Below are positions 1 through 6,712 of a stretch of DNA of 8,290 nt, one piece after another. Both the position numbers and the translations under genes were made by a program. The notes beneath the pieces were generated by a model that was not told the origin of the DNA, did no database searches, and was given only the letters and a program-made list of their open reading frames with translations. The stretch is taken from the NCBI GenBank assembly GCA_900769055.1, contig CAAGFF010000167.1:1-8290 (forward strand), in the 5' to 3' direction. Each line of letters opens with the position of its first letter. Position 1 is the stretch's first letter. This stretch comes from an uncultured Prevotella sp. (GTDB lineage Bacteria; Bacteroidota; Bacteroidia; Bacteroidales; Bacteroidaceae).

Positions 1-48
1 AACCAAACAACAAAACAACCATACAACAAAACAACCAAACAACAAAAA
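1..48. repeat. Three tandem 16-bp A/C-rich repeats
   Basis: Three head-to-tail 16-bp units lie at 1-16, 17-32 and 33-48. The unit is AACCAAACAACAAAAC; copy 2 has one change (A to T at position 22) and copy 3 one change (C to A at position 48). The tract has no G and a single T on the plus strand, and it abuts the window edge, so more copies may lie upstream. It runs almost into the ATG at 54 and so forms the immediate 5' leader of the transferase gene. A-rich, unstructured, G-free leaders are typical of Bacteroidetes translation starts that do not use a Shine-Dalgarno sequence. Whether copy number varies between strains cannot be seen here. Confidence 0.85.
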
Positions 49-53
49 CAACA

Positions 54-659
54 ATGCTCCGTTACAGAATCAATGATGACATGACCCCGTGGAACGAGGA
101 ACGGATGGAGGAAATACTGTCACTCGTAAGTCTGCAGCGCAGGGAGAAAGCCCTGAAACTCCGCCACAAGTCCGGCAGACAACAGTCGTTGATGGCATAC
201 AGACTGTTGCAGGAAATACTGGAGGAAGTGTATGGTATAACAGAGCCACCCGTTTTCCGACTGCTGGAAAACGGGAAACCTGTCATATCAGGGCATGAGG
301 ACATTCATTTCAATATGTCCCACTGCCGCAACGGTGTAGCCTGCGCCGTGAGCGACCGCCCAATAGGCATTGATATAGAGAGCATTCCGCAGGAAATCAA
401 GGAGAGTCTTGCAGAATACGTGTTCGATGATTACGAACTGCAGATGCTGAAAGACTCCCCCTCGCCTACCCTTACCTTTACCCGCCTATGGACCATGAAG
501 GAAGCCGTGGTAAAGCTATCAGGCCGGGGACTGACAGGCAAGGAGCAGTTGCGCCCCCTTTTGCAAGAGTGTCATACAGGCAGTGGCACATGGCATTTCC
601 ATACCATTGAGAAACAAGAAAAAGGATATGTCTGCACCATTGCCGAAGGAAAGGAGTAG
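54..659 (+). CDS. Sfp-type 4'-phosphopantetheinyl transferase
   Basis: This 201-residue cytoplasmic enzyme should transfer the 4'-phosphopantetheine arm of coenzyme A to a serine of an acyl or peptidyl carrier protein, converting apo to holo form. The family motifs appear in order: NGKP (73-76), FNMSH (86-90, with the His expected to contact the CoA 3'-phosphate), IGIDIE (104-109, D107 and E109 as Mg2+ ligands) and WTMKEA with a lysine three residues on (146-154; E150 the third acidic ligand, K149 and K154 also typical). Length is slightly under the 220-240 residues common for Sfp-like proteins. The ATG at 54 is the first one after the repeat leader; there is no Shine-Dalgarno, and all three frames are open back to position 1, so an upstream start is not strictly excluded, but the N-terminus looks normal. 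No carrier protein or synthase gene is visible, so its partner is unknown. It converges on the MFS gene and is probably unrelated to the sugar locus. Confidence 0.92.
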   Translation: MLRYRINDDMTPWNEERMEEILSLVSLQRREKALKLRHKSGRQQSLMAYRLLQEILEEVYGITEPPVFRLLENGKPVISGHEDIHFNMSHCRNGVACAVSDRPIGIDIESIPQEIKESLAEYVFDDYELQMLKDSPSPTLTFTRLWTMKEAVVKLSGRGLTGKEQLRPLLQECHTGSGTWHFHTIEKQEKGYVCTIAEGKE

Positions 660-679
660 GCGTTTATCTTCTTCTCCCC

Positions 680-2050
680 CTATTTCGCCTTGATAGCAAA
701 GACAGAAACGGCACCGGCAAACAGCAGTATGCCTGCTATCACCATCATCATCGGCTGATTGGAAGCACCGTTCCCTGCGAGAGGAAGAGCCTTGAGTATC
801 ATACCTCCAAGTATGGCGGCAACGATTTGCGGGAAACAGATGGTGCCGTTGAATAGTCCAAGGTACGTTCCCATGTGCCCCTTGCCCTCCAAAGCGTTGG
901 TAAGAAGCGTGAAAGGATATGCCAGCGTAGCAGCCCAGGCACAGCCTATGAGTATGAACGATACGAAGAGCAGGTACGGATCGGTCACGAAAGCCATGGA
1001 GACGAAACCTGCTCCGCCAAGGACAAGGCTGAGAGAATAACCCATCTTCGTACTTCTGATGCGCGGAATAATGGTTGCCCATACTACGGAGCCGAGAGCC
1101 TGCACTGCATATAGGATGCCAACCCAGTTGCCCGCCACTTGATAGGCATCGGATGTAACATCCAGTTCTCCACCGGAAATGGGCGTGTCAAAGGCATTTG
1201 CCGCCACTGTACCGTTGGTATATGTCCACATAAAGAGGAATGATGCCCAGCAGAAGAACTGCACCAGACCGATGGACCAGAAAGCAGAAGGAGCCTTGAG
1301 CAGCAGTGTTACCATGCCGGGATTGTCCTTTTCCTCCTCGGAAGCACCGCTTTCTATACCATTATACTCATTATACTCCTCCGGATTCCACTCCCTGACC
1401 TTTACCGTAGTATAGATGACACATAGGATAAGGATTGCAGCACCGATATAGAACGACCAGATTACCGAGTCAGGCACAACGCCCTCCGGAGCAGTATTGC
1501 TTATTCCTATCCAGGTGAAAAGGAACGGAAAGATGAATCCGACAACCGAACCGGCATTGCAAAGGAACGACTGTATGGAGTAGGCTTTCTTCTTCTGTTC
1601 CTCGTTGACCATGTCGCCCACAAGCATCTTGAACGGCTGCATCGCCATATTGATGGACGTGTCAAGGAGCATGAGCATCAGAAGGCCGAAAAGCATCACC
1701 ACCGTCATGCCGCCCCAGACGAGCGTCGTGCTGTCCAATTGCAGCGAACCGGCATTCGGCAGCAGGCACATCACGGCTACAGCGACAGCCGCTCCAAGGA
1801 AGAGATAAGGGATTCTGCGTCCCCACCTGCACCATGTGCGGTCGGAATACTTGCCCACCAACGGCTGCACTATGATGCCCATGAGGGGCGGAAGTATCCA
1901 AAAGAAAGAAAGAGAGTGCGGGTCTGCCCCAAGTGTGGCGAAGATACGAGATATGTTAGCCGACTGCAAGGCGTATGCTATCTGTACTCCGAAGAAGCCG
2001 AAACTGAGGTTCCATAGCCCCCAGAAGTTCATGTTTGGTTTCTGTTTCAT
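680..2050 (-). CDS. MFS sugar transporter, sucrose/maltose (GPH-like) type
   Basis: This is a 456-residue inner-membrane protein with about 12 predicted hydrophobic segments, expected to import a sugar with a cation. Two features place it near the GPH/sucrose-transporter branch of the major facilitator superfamily: the loop 2-3 motif GKYSDRTWCRWGRR (66-79), a variant of the MFS 'motif A' ending in the GRR of sucrose carriers, and the segment D130-F162 (DTSINMAMQPF, then VGDMV and an EEQKKKAYSIQ stretch), which resembles the conserved D..N..QP..L..D region of that family. A charged, acidic cytoplasmic loop (about 214-245) separates the two six-helix halves. It is the second gene of an operon with the LacI-type regulator, 57 bp downstream of its stop, and no promoter of the TAnnTTTG type lies in that gap. 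A weak AAAAAGG sits 7 nt before the ATG. Next to a starch-type SusCD pair, maltose or short maltodextrins are the likeliest substrate, but the sequence alone does not fix it. Confidence 0.9.
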   Translation of the reverse strand: MKQKPNMNFWGLWNLSFGFFGVQIAYALQSANISRIFATLGADPHSLSFFWILPPLMGIIVQPLVGKYSDRTWCRWGRRIPYLFLGAAVAVAVMCLLPNAGSLQLDSTTLVWGGMTVVMLFGLLMLMLLDTSINMAMQPFKMLVGDMVNEEQKKKAYSIQSFLCNAGSVVGFIFPFLFTWIGISNTAPEGVVPDSVIWSFYIGAAILILCVIYTTVKVREWNPEEYNEYNGIESGASEEEKDNPGMVTLLLKAPSAFWSIGLVQFFCWASFLFMWTYTNGTVAANAFDTPISGGELDVTSDAYQVAGNWVGILYAVQALGSVVWATIIPRIRSTKMGYSLSLVLGGAGFVSMAFVTDPYLLFVSFILIGCAWAATLAYPFTLLTNALEGKGHMGTYLGLFNGTICFPQIVAAILGGMILKALPLAGNGASNQPMMMVIAGILLFAGAVSVFAIKAK

Positions 2051-2107
2051 AGTATTACCTTTTTATTCTTGTTGTCAATACGTTACTCCTACTGTGACAT
2101 CGGAAGC

Positions 2108-3154
2108 CTAAATCTGTGCGGCACTGCCGTTATCCCTCGTCGTTCCTCTTATTATCAAGCGGGTCTTCACGATTCGCTTCACTGGTTTGTCAATAGGCAG
2201 TGTGCCCTCCACCTGGTCTATCAATATGGAAGCCGCCTCTCTGCCCAAAGCCGTGCCATGCTGGTCGATGGTGGTCAGCATCGGATCGCACGCCGTGGCG
2301 CGGCTGCCGTTGGTAAAGCCACAGACTGACAATTCCTCCGGCACGCAGAGCCCGCAACGCTTTGCAGAATACAGCACACCGATTGCTGTATCATCATTGA
2401 TAGCAAAGACTGCATCCGGACGGTTTTCCATGGAAAGTAGCATTGGGGTCTTCTCCTCTGCCTCCGCCCTGTTGTCACACATCACGATAAGGGAATCGTC
2501 TATCGGAATACGGGCTTTGAGCAAAGCGTCACGATAACCATTGTATCTGTTCTTGCATATCTCCAGCTTACGGTCACTTCCATAGAAAGCAATACGGCGA
2601 CATCCCGTCCCGATAAGATACGTGACGGCATTGAAAGCCGCATTGTAATCATCCACGACGACACGAGAGGCATCTATCCCCGTGCATATCCTGTCATAGA
2701 AGACGATAGGCAACTGCTTCTTCTGAAGGTCAAGAAAGTGGGCATAATCCGTGGTTGATTTTGCCATTGAGAGGATTACTCCGCACACCCTGTTCTGATA
2801 GAACGACTGACATATCATGACCTCACGCTCATATTCCTCATTACTCTGCGCCACAATTATGCGATAACCTCGCGAGGAAGCCTCCGCCTCTATACCGGAA
2901 AGCACGCATGAGAAATAGTAATGCACGAACTCCGGCACTATGACACCTATCAGTTTCACAGGCTTTATCTTCGAGTTACGCAAGGATTCTGCTATGAAGT
3001 TTGACACGAAATGATGCTCCCGGGCATAGTCCTGTATCTCTTTCCTACGCTTTTCGCTTATCGACTTGCTTCCAGACAATGCACGTGAAACGGTTGCCAC
3101 TGACACGTTTAATGCCCGGGCACTATCTTTCATTGTGATAGAAGTGGGTGCCAT
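2108..3154 (-). CDS. LacI-family transcriptional regulator
   Basis: This 348-residue cytoplasmic DNA-binding protein is probably a sugar-responsive regulator of the flanking transporter genes. Residues 6-40 form the LacI helix-turn-helix (ITMKDSARALNVSVATVSRA, then the SEKRRKEI helix), followed by a hinge helix around 52-62 (FIAESLRN) and a periplasmic-binding-protein-like effector domain from about 66 (KLIGVIVPE) to 335. Late signatures include DAVFAINDD (247-255), ELSVCGFTN (274-282) and PMLTTIDQHG (291-300). The frame is open up to an ATG at 3229, but I start at 3154: this places the HTH at its normal distance from the N-terminus, and a perfect Bacteroidetes promoter at 3184-3215 lies downstream of the 3229 ATG. 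No Shine-Dalgarno is seen. It is first in an operon with the MFS gene and divergent from susC. S11 stands where most family members have Ile or Val (KD-I/V-A). Repressor or activator cannot be decided from sequence. Confidence 0.93.
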   Translation of the reverse strand: MAPTSITMKDSARALNVSVATVSRALSGSKSISEKRRKEIQDYAREHHFVSNFIAESLRNSKIKPVKLIGVIVPEFVHYYFSCVLSGIEAEASSRGYRIIVAQSNEEYEREVMICQSFYQNRVCGVILSMAKSTTDYAHFLDLQKKQLPIVFYDRICTGIDASRVVVDDYNAAFNAVTYLIGTGCRRIAFYGSDRKLEICKNRYNGYRDALLKARIPIDDSLIVMCDNRAEAEEKTPMLLSMENRPDAVFAINDDTAIGVLYSAKRCGLCVPEELSVCGFTNGSRATACDPMLTTIDQHGTALGREAASILIDQVEGTLPIDKPVKRIVKTRLIIRGTTRDNGSAAQI

Positions 3155-3183
3155 TAGGTTACAGTTTTTAGGTTTTTCCGTTG

Positions 3184-3215
3184 CAAAGGTAATCATTTTT
3201 CCACAAACTGACAAA
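3184..3215 (-). promoter_or_regulatory. Promoter of the lacI-MFS operon
   Basis: Read on the minus strand, TTTG (3215-3212) is followed after exactly 20 bp by TACCTTTG (3191-3184). This matches the Bacteroidetes primary-sigma consensus TTTG, ~19-21 bp, TAnnTTTG at every defined base. Transcription should begin a few bases further on, near 3178, leaving a leader of about 24 nt before the ATG at 3154. The exact start site is inferred. Confidence 0.8.
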
Positions 3216-3244
3216 TTCCACCCTATCAATTATTTAGGCTAAAG

Positions 3245-3323
3245 TGCAATCGTTTACGTCGTTAAAATAGATTATATTTTGCAAAAACATGCGATTATTA
3301 TCACAAATCAACGTAAATTTGCA
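3245..3323. promoter_or_regulatory. Candidate LacI-type operator pair
   Basis: TGCAATCGTTTACGT at 3245-3259 recurs in inverted orientation at 3311-3323, where the minus strand reads TGCAAATTTACGT. The two share TGCAA and TTTACGT and differ in the length of the piece between them (TCG against A). The right copy covers the candidate susC -7 box. Such a pair could be the binding sites of the neighbouring LacI-type protein, but neither half is a strong palindrome by itself, as LacI operators usually are, so the assignment is tentative. Confidence 0.35.
3314..3321 (+). promoter_or_regulatory. Candidate susC -7 element
   Basis: TAAATTTG fits the Bacteroidetes -7 consensus TAnnTTTG exactly and is the only perfect match on the plus strand between lacI and susC. 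The expected -33 position (about 3290-3293) reads TGCG rather than TTTG, so the promoter would be weak or activator-dependent. Transcription from here would give a susC leader of roughly 250 nt. Confidence 0.45.
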
Positions 3324-3421
3324 TCTGAACTATCAGAACAGCCTTCACAATCGGGCTTAAAAAGAAGACCTAATAACTTTTATGAACATCTCACATAGAA
3401 TATTCTGCTGACCAAATCGCC

Positions 3422-3456
3422 TTTCCACCATGAACATATATATATAAAGGTGGAAA
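3422..3456 (+). other. Hairpin in the putative susC leader
   Basis: TTTCCACC (3422-3429) and GGTGGAAA (3449-3456) are perfect reverse complements, giving an 8-bp stem with a 19-nt AT-rich loop that contains an alternating AT run. No T-tract follows, so it is not a standard intrinsic terminator. A second GGTGGA at 3494-3499 could pair with the same left arm over 6 bp, offering an alternative fold. Function is unknown. Confidence 0.5.
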
Positions 3457-3506
3457 ACATCATCAGCCGTATCATTGCCAAATATTATAATAAGGTGGAG
3501 TACATC
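3447..3506 (+). repeat. Imperfect 15-bp direct repeat in susC leader
   Basis: AAGGTGGAAAACATC (3447-3461) and AAGGTGGAGTACATC (3492-3506) agree at 13 of 15 bases and start 45 bp apart. They may be a duplicated protein or RNA binding element, or chance. The first copy overlaps the right arm of the hairpin. Confidence 0.5.
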
Positions 3507-3579
3507 CATCCGTAATATCTCACAATCAGAGAAGACTACTTATACAAACAATCATTTTCAAACTAACTAAAAAAGTTCA

Positions 3580-6500
3580 ATGATGAAGCAACTCATTTTT
3601 AGATTCCCATCAAGGCTTATGTTCCTTGTCGTGGGACTGATGCTTTCCCTTGGGGCTTTTGCACAGATTACTGTCAACGGCCATGTAAAGGATGCAACAG
3701 GAGAAGATGTCATCGGAGCTACAGTACGCATCGTAGGCGCAGAAGGCGGTACGGTGACTGACTTCAACGGCAACTTCCAGTTAAAGGCAAAAGTAGGCGC
3801 AGACCTTCAAGTTTCCTACGTAGGATACCAGACCGCCGTCGTCAAGGCTGCGGCAAACGTAGAGGTTACCCTACAGGATGATGCCAAAGTTCTCGACCAA
3901 GTTGTAGTCATAGGCTACGGTGTAGCAAAGAAGAATGACCTCACCGGTTCGGTGACCGCTCTCAAACCTGACGACAAGAACCACGGTCTCCAGACCTCAG
4001 CACAGGACATGCTCCAGGGTAAAGTGGCTGGTGTGAACATCGTCAACGATGGTGGTTCTCCTGGTGGTGGTGCTACTATCCGTATTCGTGGTGGCTCTTC
4101 ACTCAATGCTTCCAATGACCCATTGATCGTAATCGACGGTCTTTCAATGGATACATACGGACGTAAAGGTTCTGCCAACTTCCTGGCTTCTATCAACCCT
4201 AACGACATCGAGTCATTCACTGTATTGAAGGATGCTTCTGCTACCGCTATCTACGGTTCACGTGCATCTAACGGTGTCATCATCATTACTACTAAGAAGG
4301 GTCGTAAGGGCAGTGCTCCTAAGATCAACTACAACGGCAATGTGTCTATAAGTAAGGTAAAGAACACTGTCGATGTCCTTGATGCTAATGAGTATATGGC
4401 TTTCGTCAAGAAGACAGTAATGGCAACCAAGGGTTATACTGAGGCTGAGTATGAGGCAAGCAATGAGTACAAGAACCTCGGTTACTACGATGCTAACGGC
4501 AACCATCTCTTCGCCAACACTGACTGGCAGGATGAGATTTACCGCACTGCTTTCAGCACAGACCATAACGTATCTATCACTGGCGGTCTGAAGAACATGC
4601 CTTACCGCGTCAGCTTAGGTATGACAGACCAGAACGGTGTACTGAAGAAGAGCAGCTACCAGCGTTACACTGCAAGTTTCAGCGTTTCTCCTTCATTCTT
4701 TGAAGATCATCTTACCATCAATGTAAACGGTAAGTATATGTTCTCACATTCTGATTATTCCAACGGTGATGCAATCGGTAATGCTGTCTCTTACGACCCT
4801 ACAAAGCCTGTATATAACAATACTGACTTCTACAAGAAGAACTGGAACGGCTTCCAGCAGTGGTCTGTACCTACTGACTACAAGGATCCTAACTGGCAAC
4901 AAGGTCCTAACACCCTTGCTCCTGGCAACCCTGTAGCAGCCATTTACAACAAAGTGGACAAGGGACGCCAGCACTCTTACATCGGCAACTTTGAGGCTGA
5001 CTATAAGATTCACGGATTCGAAGACCTCCACCTCCACATGAATGCAGGTGCAGATATGGAGTTCGGACGCAACACTCAGGAGTTCACTCCTTATTACTTT
5101 GATACTTCTAAGTACTACTACGGACAGACTGGATGGAGCTCAATGCGCACTTCCAACGTCTCTCTCCAGTTGTATGCCCAGTATCTCCACGACTTCGGCA
5201 AGGACCACAGCGTCAATGCAATGGCTGGTTACGAGTATCAGCGTTTCCACAAGAACACTGACTGGTTCAACGAAGCTTACTATCCAAGCACCAACCTCGA
5301 AAAGCCAGGTCAGCCATACGCAGCAAACTGCTCTGCTGGCGCTCAGACACGCTATCGTACAGAGAACATCCTCGTCAGCTTCTTCGGTCGTTTCAACTAT
5401 ACTTTCAAGGACCGTTACCTCTTCACATTCACCATCCGTGACGACGGATCTTCACGTTTCTCTAAGGACAACCGCTGGGGTATCTTCCCTGCTGCTGCTT
5501 TCGCTTGGAAGATCAATGAGGAGAAATTCATCAAGAATATCGACTGGATCTCTGACTTCAAGCTCCGTCTCGGATGGGGTATGACAGGTCAGCAGGAAGG
5601 TATCTCCGACTATCCTTACCTCGTAACCTATACTCCTAACCAGAATGGTGCTCTCTATCCTATCCTCGGTGATGGTACAACAAACCGTCCTGACGCCTAC
5701 AACACAGACCTCACATGGGAGAAAACCACTACATGGAACGGTGGTATCGACTTCGGAATCCTCAACCAGCGCTTCACTGCAAGCCTCGATGTATATTACC
5801 GCAAGACCACAGACCTCATCAACAACGTAACTCTCTCTGTAGGTTCCAACTTCTCTAATAAGCTCAATTCCAACATCGGTTCGCTCCATAACTTCGGTAT
5901 CGAAGGCGCACTCAGCGGCAACATCATCGAGACAAAGGACTTCACCTGGAACCTCGGTTACAATGTGACATGGAACAAGAACAAGATTGACGAGCTCGTA
6001 GGTGGCGATGAAAGCTCATACCGCATTCCTTACGGTGGTCTGCCTATCGGTGACAAATCCACTGATGGTATCAAGGCTTACCACGTAGGTCAGGCTGTTT
6101 CTACCTATTTCGTATATCAGCAGGTATATGATGAGAAGGGCGAGCCTATCCGCGGATGCTATGTTGACCGTGACCACAATGGTGTCATCAATGACGGCGA
6201 CCGCTATTACTACAAGAAGGCTGATCCTGACGTTACAATGGGCTTGACTTCCAAGTTCATCTATAAGAACTGGGACCTCAGCTTCTCTATGCGTGCAAAC
6301 TTCAACAACTACGTTTATAACGCAGTAGAGGCAAGCAATGCCAACCTCTCTTTGTCAAATCTCTATTCAGGAGAAGCATGGCATGGCGTTGTGGATATGG
6401 ACCTCCAGAAGAACTGGACAGCAGCCGGCGCTAAGGATGTGCTCTCTGATTACTTCATCCAGAATGCAAGTTTCCTTAAGCTTGACAACATCACTCTCGG

Positions 6501-6690
6501 CTATTCATTCGACAGACTCTTCCACAATGGTTCATTCAGCGGTCTCAGCGGACGTATCTACGCTACTGCACAGAATGTTCTTACTGTTACAAAATACAAG
6601 GGACTCGATCCTGAGGTCAATGGTGGCTACGACAACAATATCTATCCACGTCCATTCACTGGCATCCTCGGTATCAGCCTGAATTTCTAA
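3580..6690 (+). CDS. susC: SusC-type TonB-dependent outer-membrane transporter
   Basis: This 1036-residue outer-membrane channel imports glycan fragments into the periplasm using energy from TonB-ExbBD, with the SusD lipoprotein as its lid. The sequence shows a signal peptide (1-28, cleavage after AFA, mature start Q29), a carboxypeptidase-regulatory-like beta-sandwich (about 30-103, GHVKDATGEDVIGATVRI then DFNGNF and VSYVGYQ), a TonB-box-like segment (LDQVVVIGYG, 105-114), a plug domain (about 115-240, with MLQGKVAGVNI, GGGATIRIRGGSS, PLIVIDGL, the VLKDASATAIYGSRASNGV signature and IIITTKKG), then a long beta-barrel ending in the usual aromatic strand (GISLNF). Length is normal for the family. 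Two adjacent ATGs (3580, 3583) could each start it; both give the same signal peptide. Upstream is A-rich with no Shine-Dalgarno. susD follows after 22 bp, so the two are co-transcribed. Codon use is strongly skewed (CTC Leu, ATC Ile, GGT Gly, CGT/CGC Arg), suggesting high expression. Starch specificity is inferred mainly from SusD. Confidence 0.96.
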   Translation: MMKQLIFRFPSRLMFLVVGLMLSLGAFAQITVNGHVKDATGEDVIGATVRIVGAEGGTVTDFNGNFQLKAKVGADLQVSYVGYQTAVVKAAANVEVTLQDDAKVLDQVVVIGYGVAKKNDLTGSVTALKPDDKNHGLQTSAQDMLQGKVAGVNIVNDGGSPGGGATIRIRGGSSLNASNDPLIVIDGLSMDTYGRKGSANFLASINPNDIESFTVLKDASATAIYGSRASNGVIIITTKKGRKGSAPKINYNGNVSISKVKNTVDVLDANEYMAFVKKTVMATKGYTEAEYEASNEYKNLGYYDANGNHLFANTDWQDEIYRTAFSTDHNVSITGGLKNMPYRVSLGMTDQNGVLKKSSYQRYTASFSVSPSFFEDHLTINVNGKYMFSHSDYSNGDAIGNAVSYDPTKPVYNNTDFYKKNWNGFQQWSVPTDYKDPNWQQGPNTLAPGNPVAAIYNKVDKGRQHSYIGNFEADYKIHGFEDLHLHMNAGADMEFGRNTQEFTPYYFDTSKYYYGQTGWSSMRTSNVSLQLYAQYLHDFGKDHSVNAMAGYEYQRFHKNTDWFNEAYYPSTNLEKPGQPYAANCSAGAQTRYRTENILVSFFGRFNYTFKDRYLFTFTIRDDGSSRFSKDNRWGIFPAAAFAWKINEEKFIKNIDWISDFKLRLGWGMTGQQEGISDYPYLVTYTPNQNGALYPILGDGTTNRPDAYNTDLTWEKTTTWNGGIDFGILNQRFTASLDVYYRKTTDLINNVTLSVGSNFSNKLNSNIGSLHNFGIEGALSGNIIETKDFTWNLGYNVTWNKNKIDELVGGDESSYRIPYGGLPIGDKSTDGIKAYHVGQAVSTYFVYQQVYDEKGEPIRGCYVDRDHNGVINDGDRYYYKKADPDVTMGLTSKFIYKNWDLSFSMRANFNNYVYNAVEASNANLSLSNLYSGEAWHGVVDMDLQKNWTAAGAKDVLSDYFIQNASFLKLDNITLGYSFDRLFHNGSFSGLSGRIYATAQNVLTVTKYKGLDPEVNGGYDNNIYPRPFTGILGISLNF

Positions 6691-6695
6691 ACTAC

Positions 6696-6702
6696 AAGGA
6701 GG
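6696..6702 (+). promoter_or_regulatory. Strong Shine-Dalgarno for susD
   Basis: AAGGAGG lies 10 nt before the susD ATG in the 22-bp susC-susD gap. It is a full anti-16S match, unlike the other genes here, which have A-rich leaders or only a weak purine run. It fixes the susD start at 6713. Confidence 0.7.
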
Positions 6703-6712
6703 ACAACACATT

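Larger units (their letters stand above)
3155..3579. other. Divergent lacI-susC intergenic regulatory region
   Basis: These 425 bp hold no convincing gene. The region is AT-rich in its middle part. The left end carries the lacI promoter (3184-3215, minus strand). From 3245 to 3323 there is an inverted pair of similar elements and a 10-bp palindrome TTTTGCAAAA (3277-3286). A candidate susC -7 box lies at 3314-3321. The remaining ~250 bp up to the susC ATG would be a long transcribed leader containing an 8-bp hairpin (3422-3456) around an AT dinucleotide run and a 15-bp imperfect direct repeat (3447-3461, 3492-3506). The bases just before susC are A-rich (AACTAACTAAAAAAG) without a Shine-Dalgarno. 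Confidence 0.8.

Noticed and set aside
656..689. Possible bidirectional terminator between the convergent genes
   Set aside because: Only a 4-bp GGCG/CGCC pair with a 23-nt loop is present in and around the 20-bp gap; no credible stem with a T-tract on either strand.
519..1082. Minus-strand open frame of 187 codons overlapping the transferase and MFS genes
   Set aside because: It overlaps two well-supported genes in other frames, shows no recognisable domain, and is low-complexity His/Arg/Cys-rich, as expected of an out-of-frame reading.
3374..3381. TAACTTTT as an alternative susC -7 box
   Set aside because: Lacks the final G of TAnnTTTG and has no TTTG at the right distance upstream, so it is weaker than 3314-3321.
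3436..3446. Alternating AT run as a phase-variable microsatellite
   Set aside because: Only about five AT units, too short for marked slippage, and placed in a hairpin loop rather than in a promoter spacer or coding frame.
5042..5584. Plus-strand 180-codon open frame inside susC
   Set aside because: Ser/Thr/Leu-rich shadow produced by the regular codon use of susC; no start signal or domain.
5452..5889. Minus-strand 145-codon open frame inside susC
   Set aside because: Antisense shadow rich in Val/Glu, a by-product of the C-ending codon bias; similar antisense frames recur throughout susC and susD.
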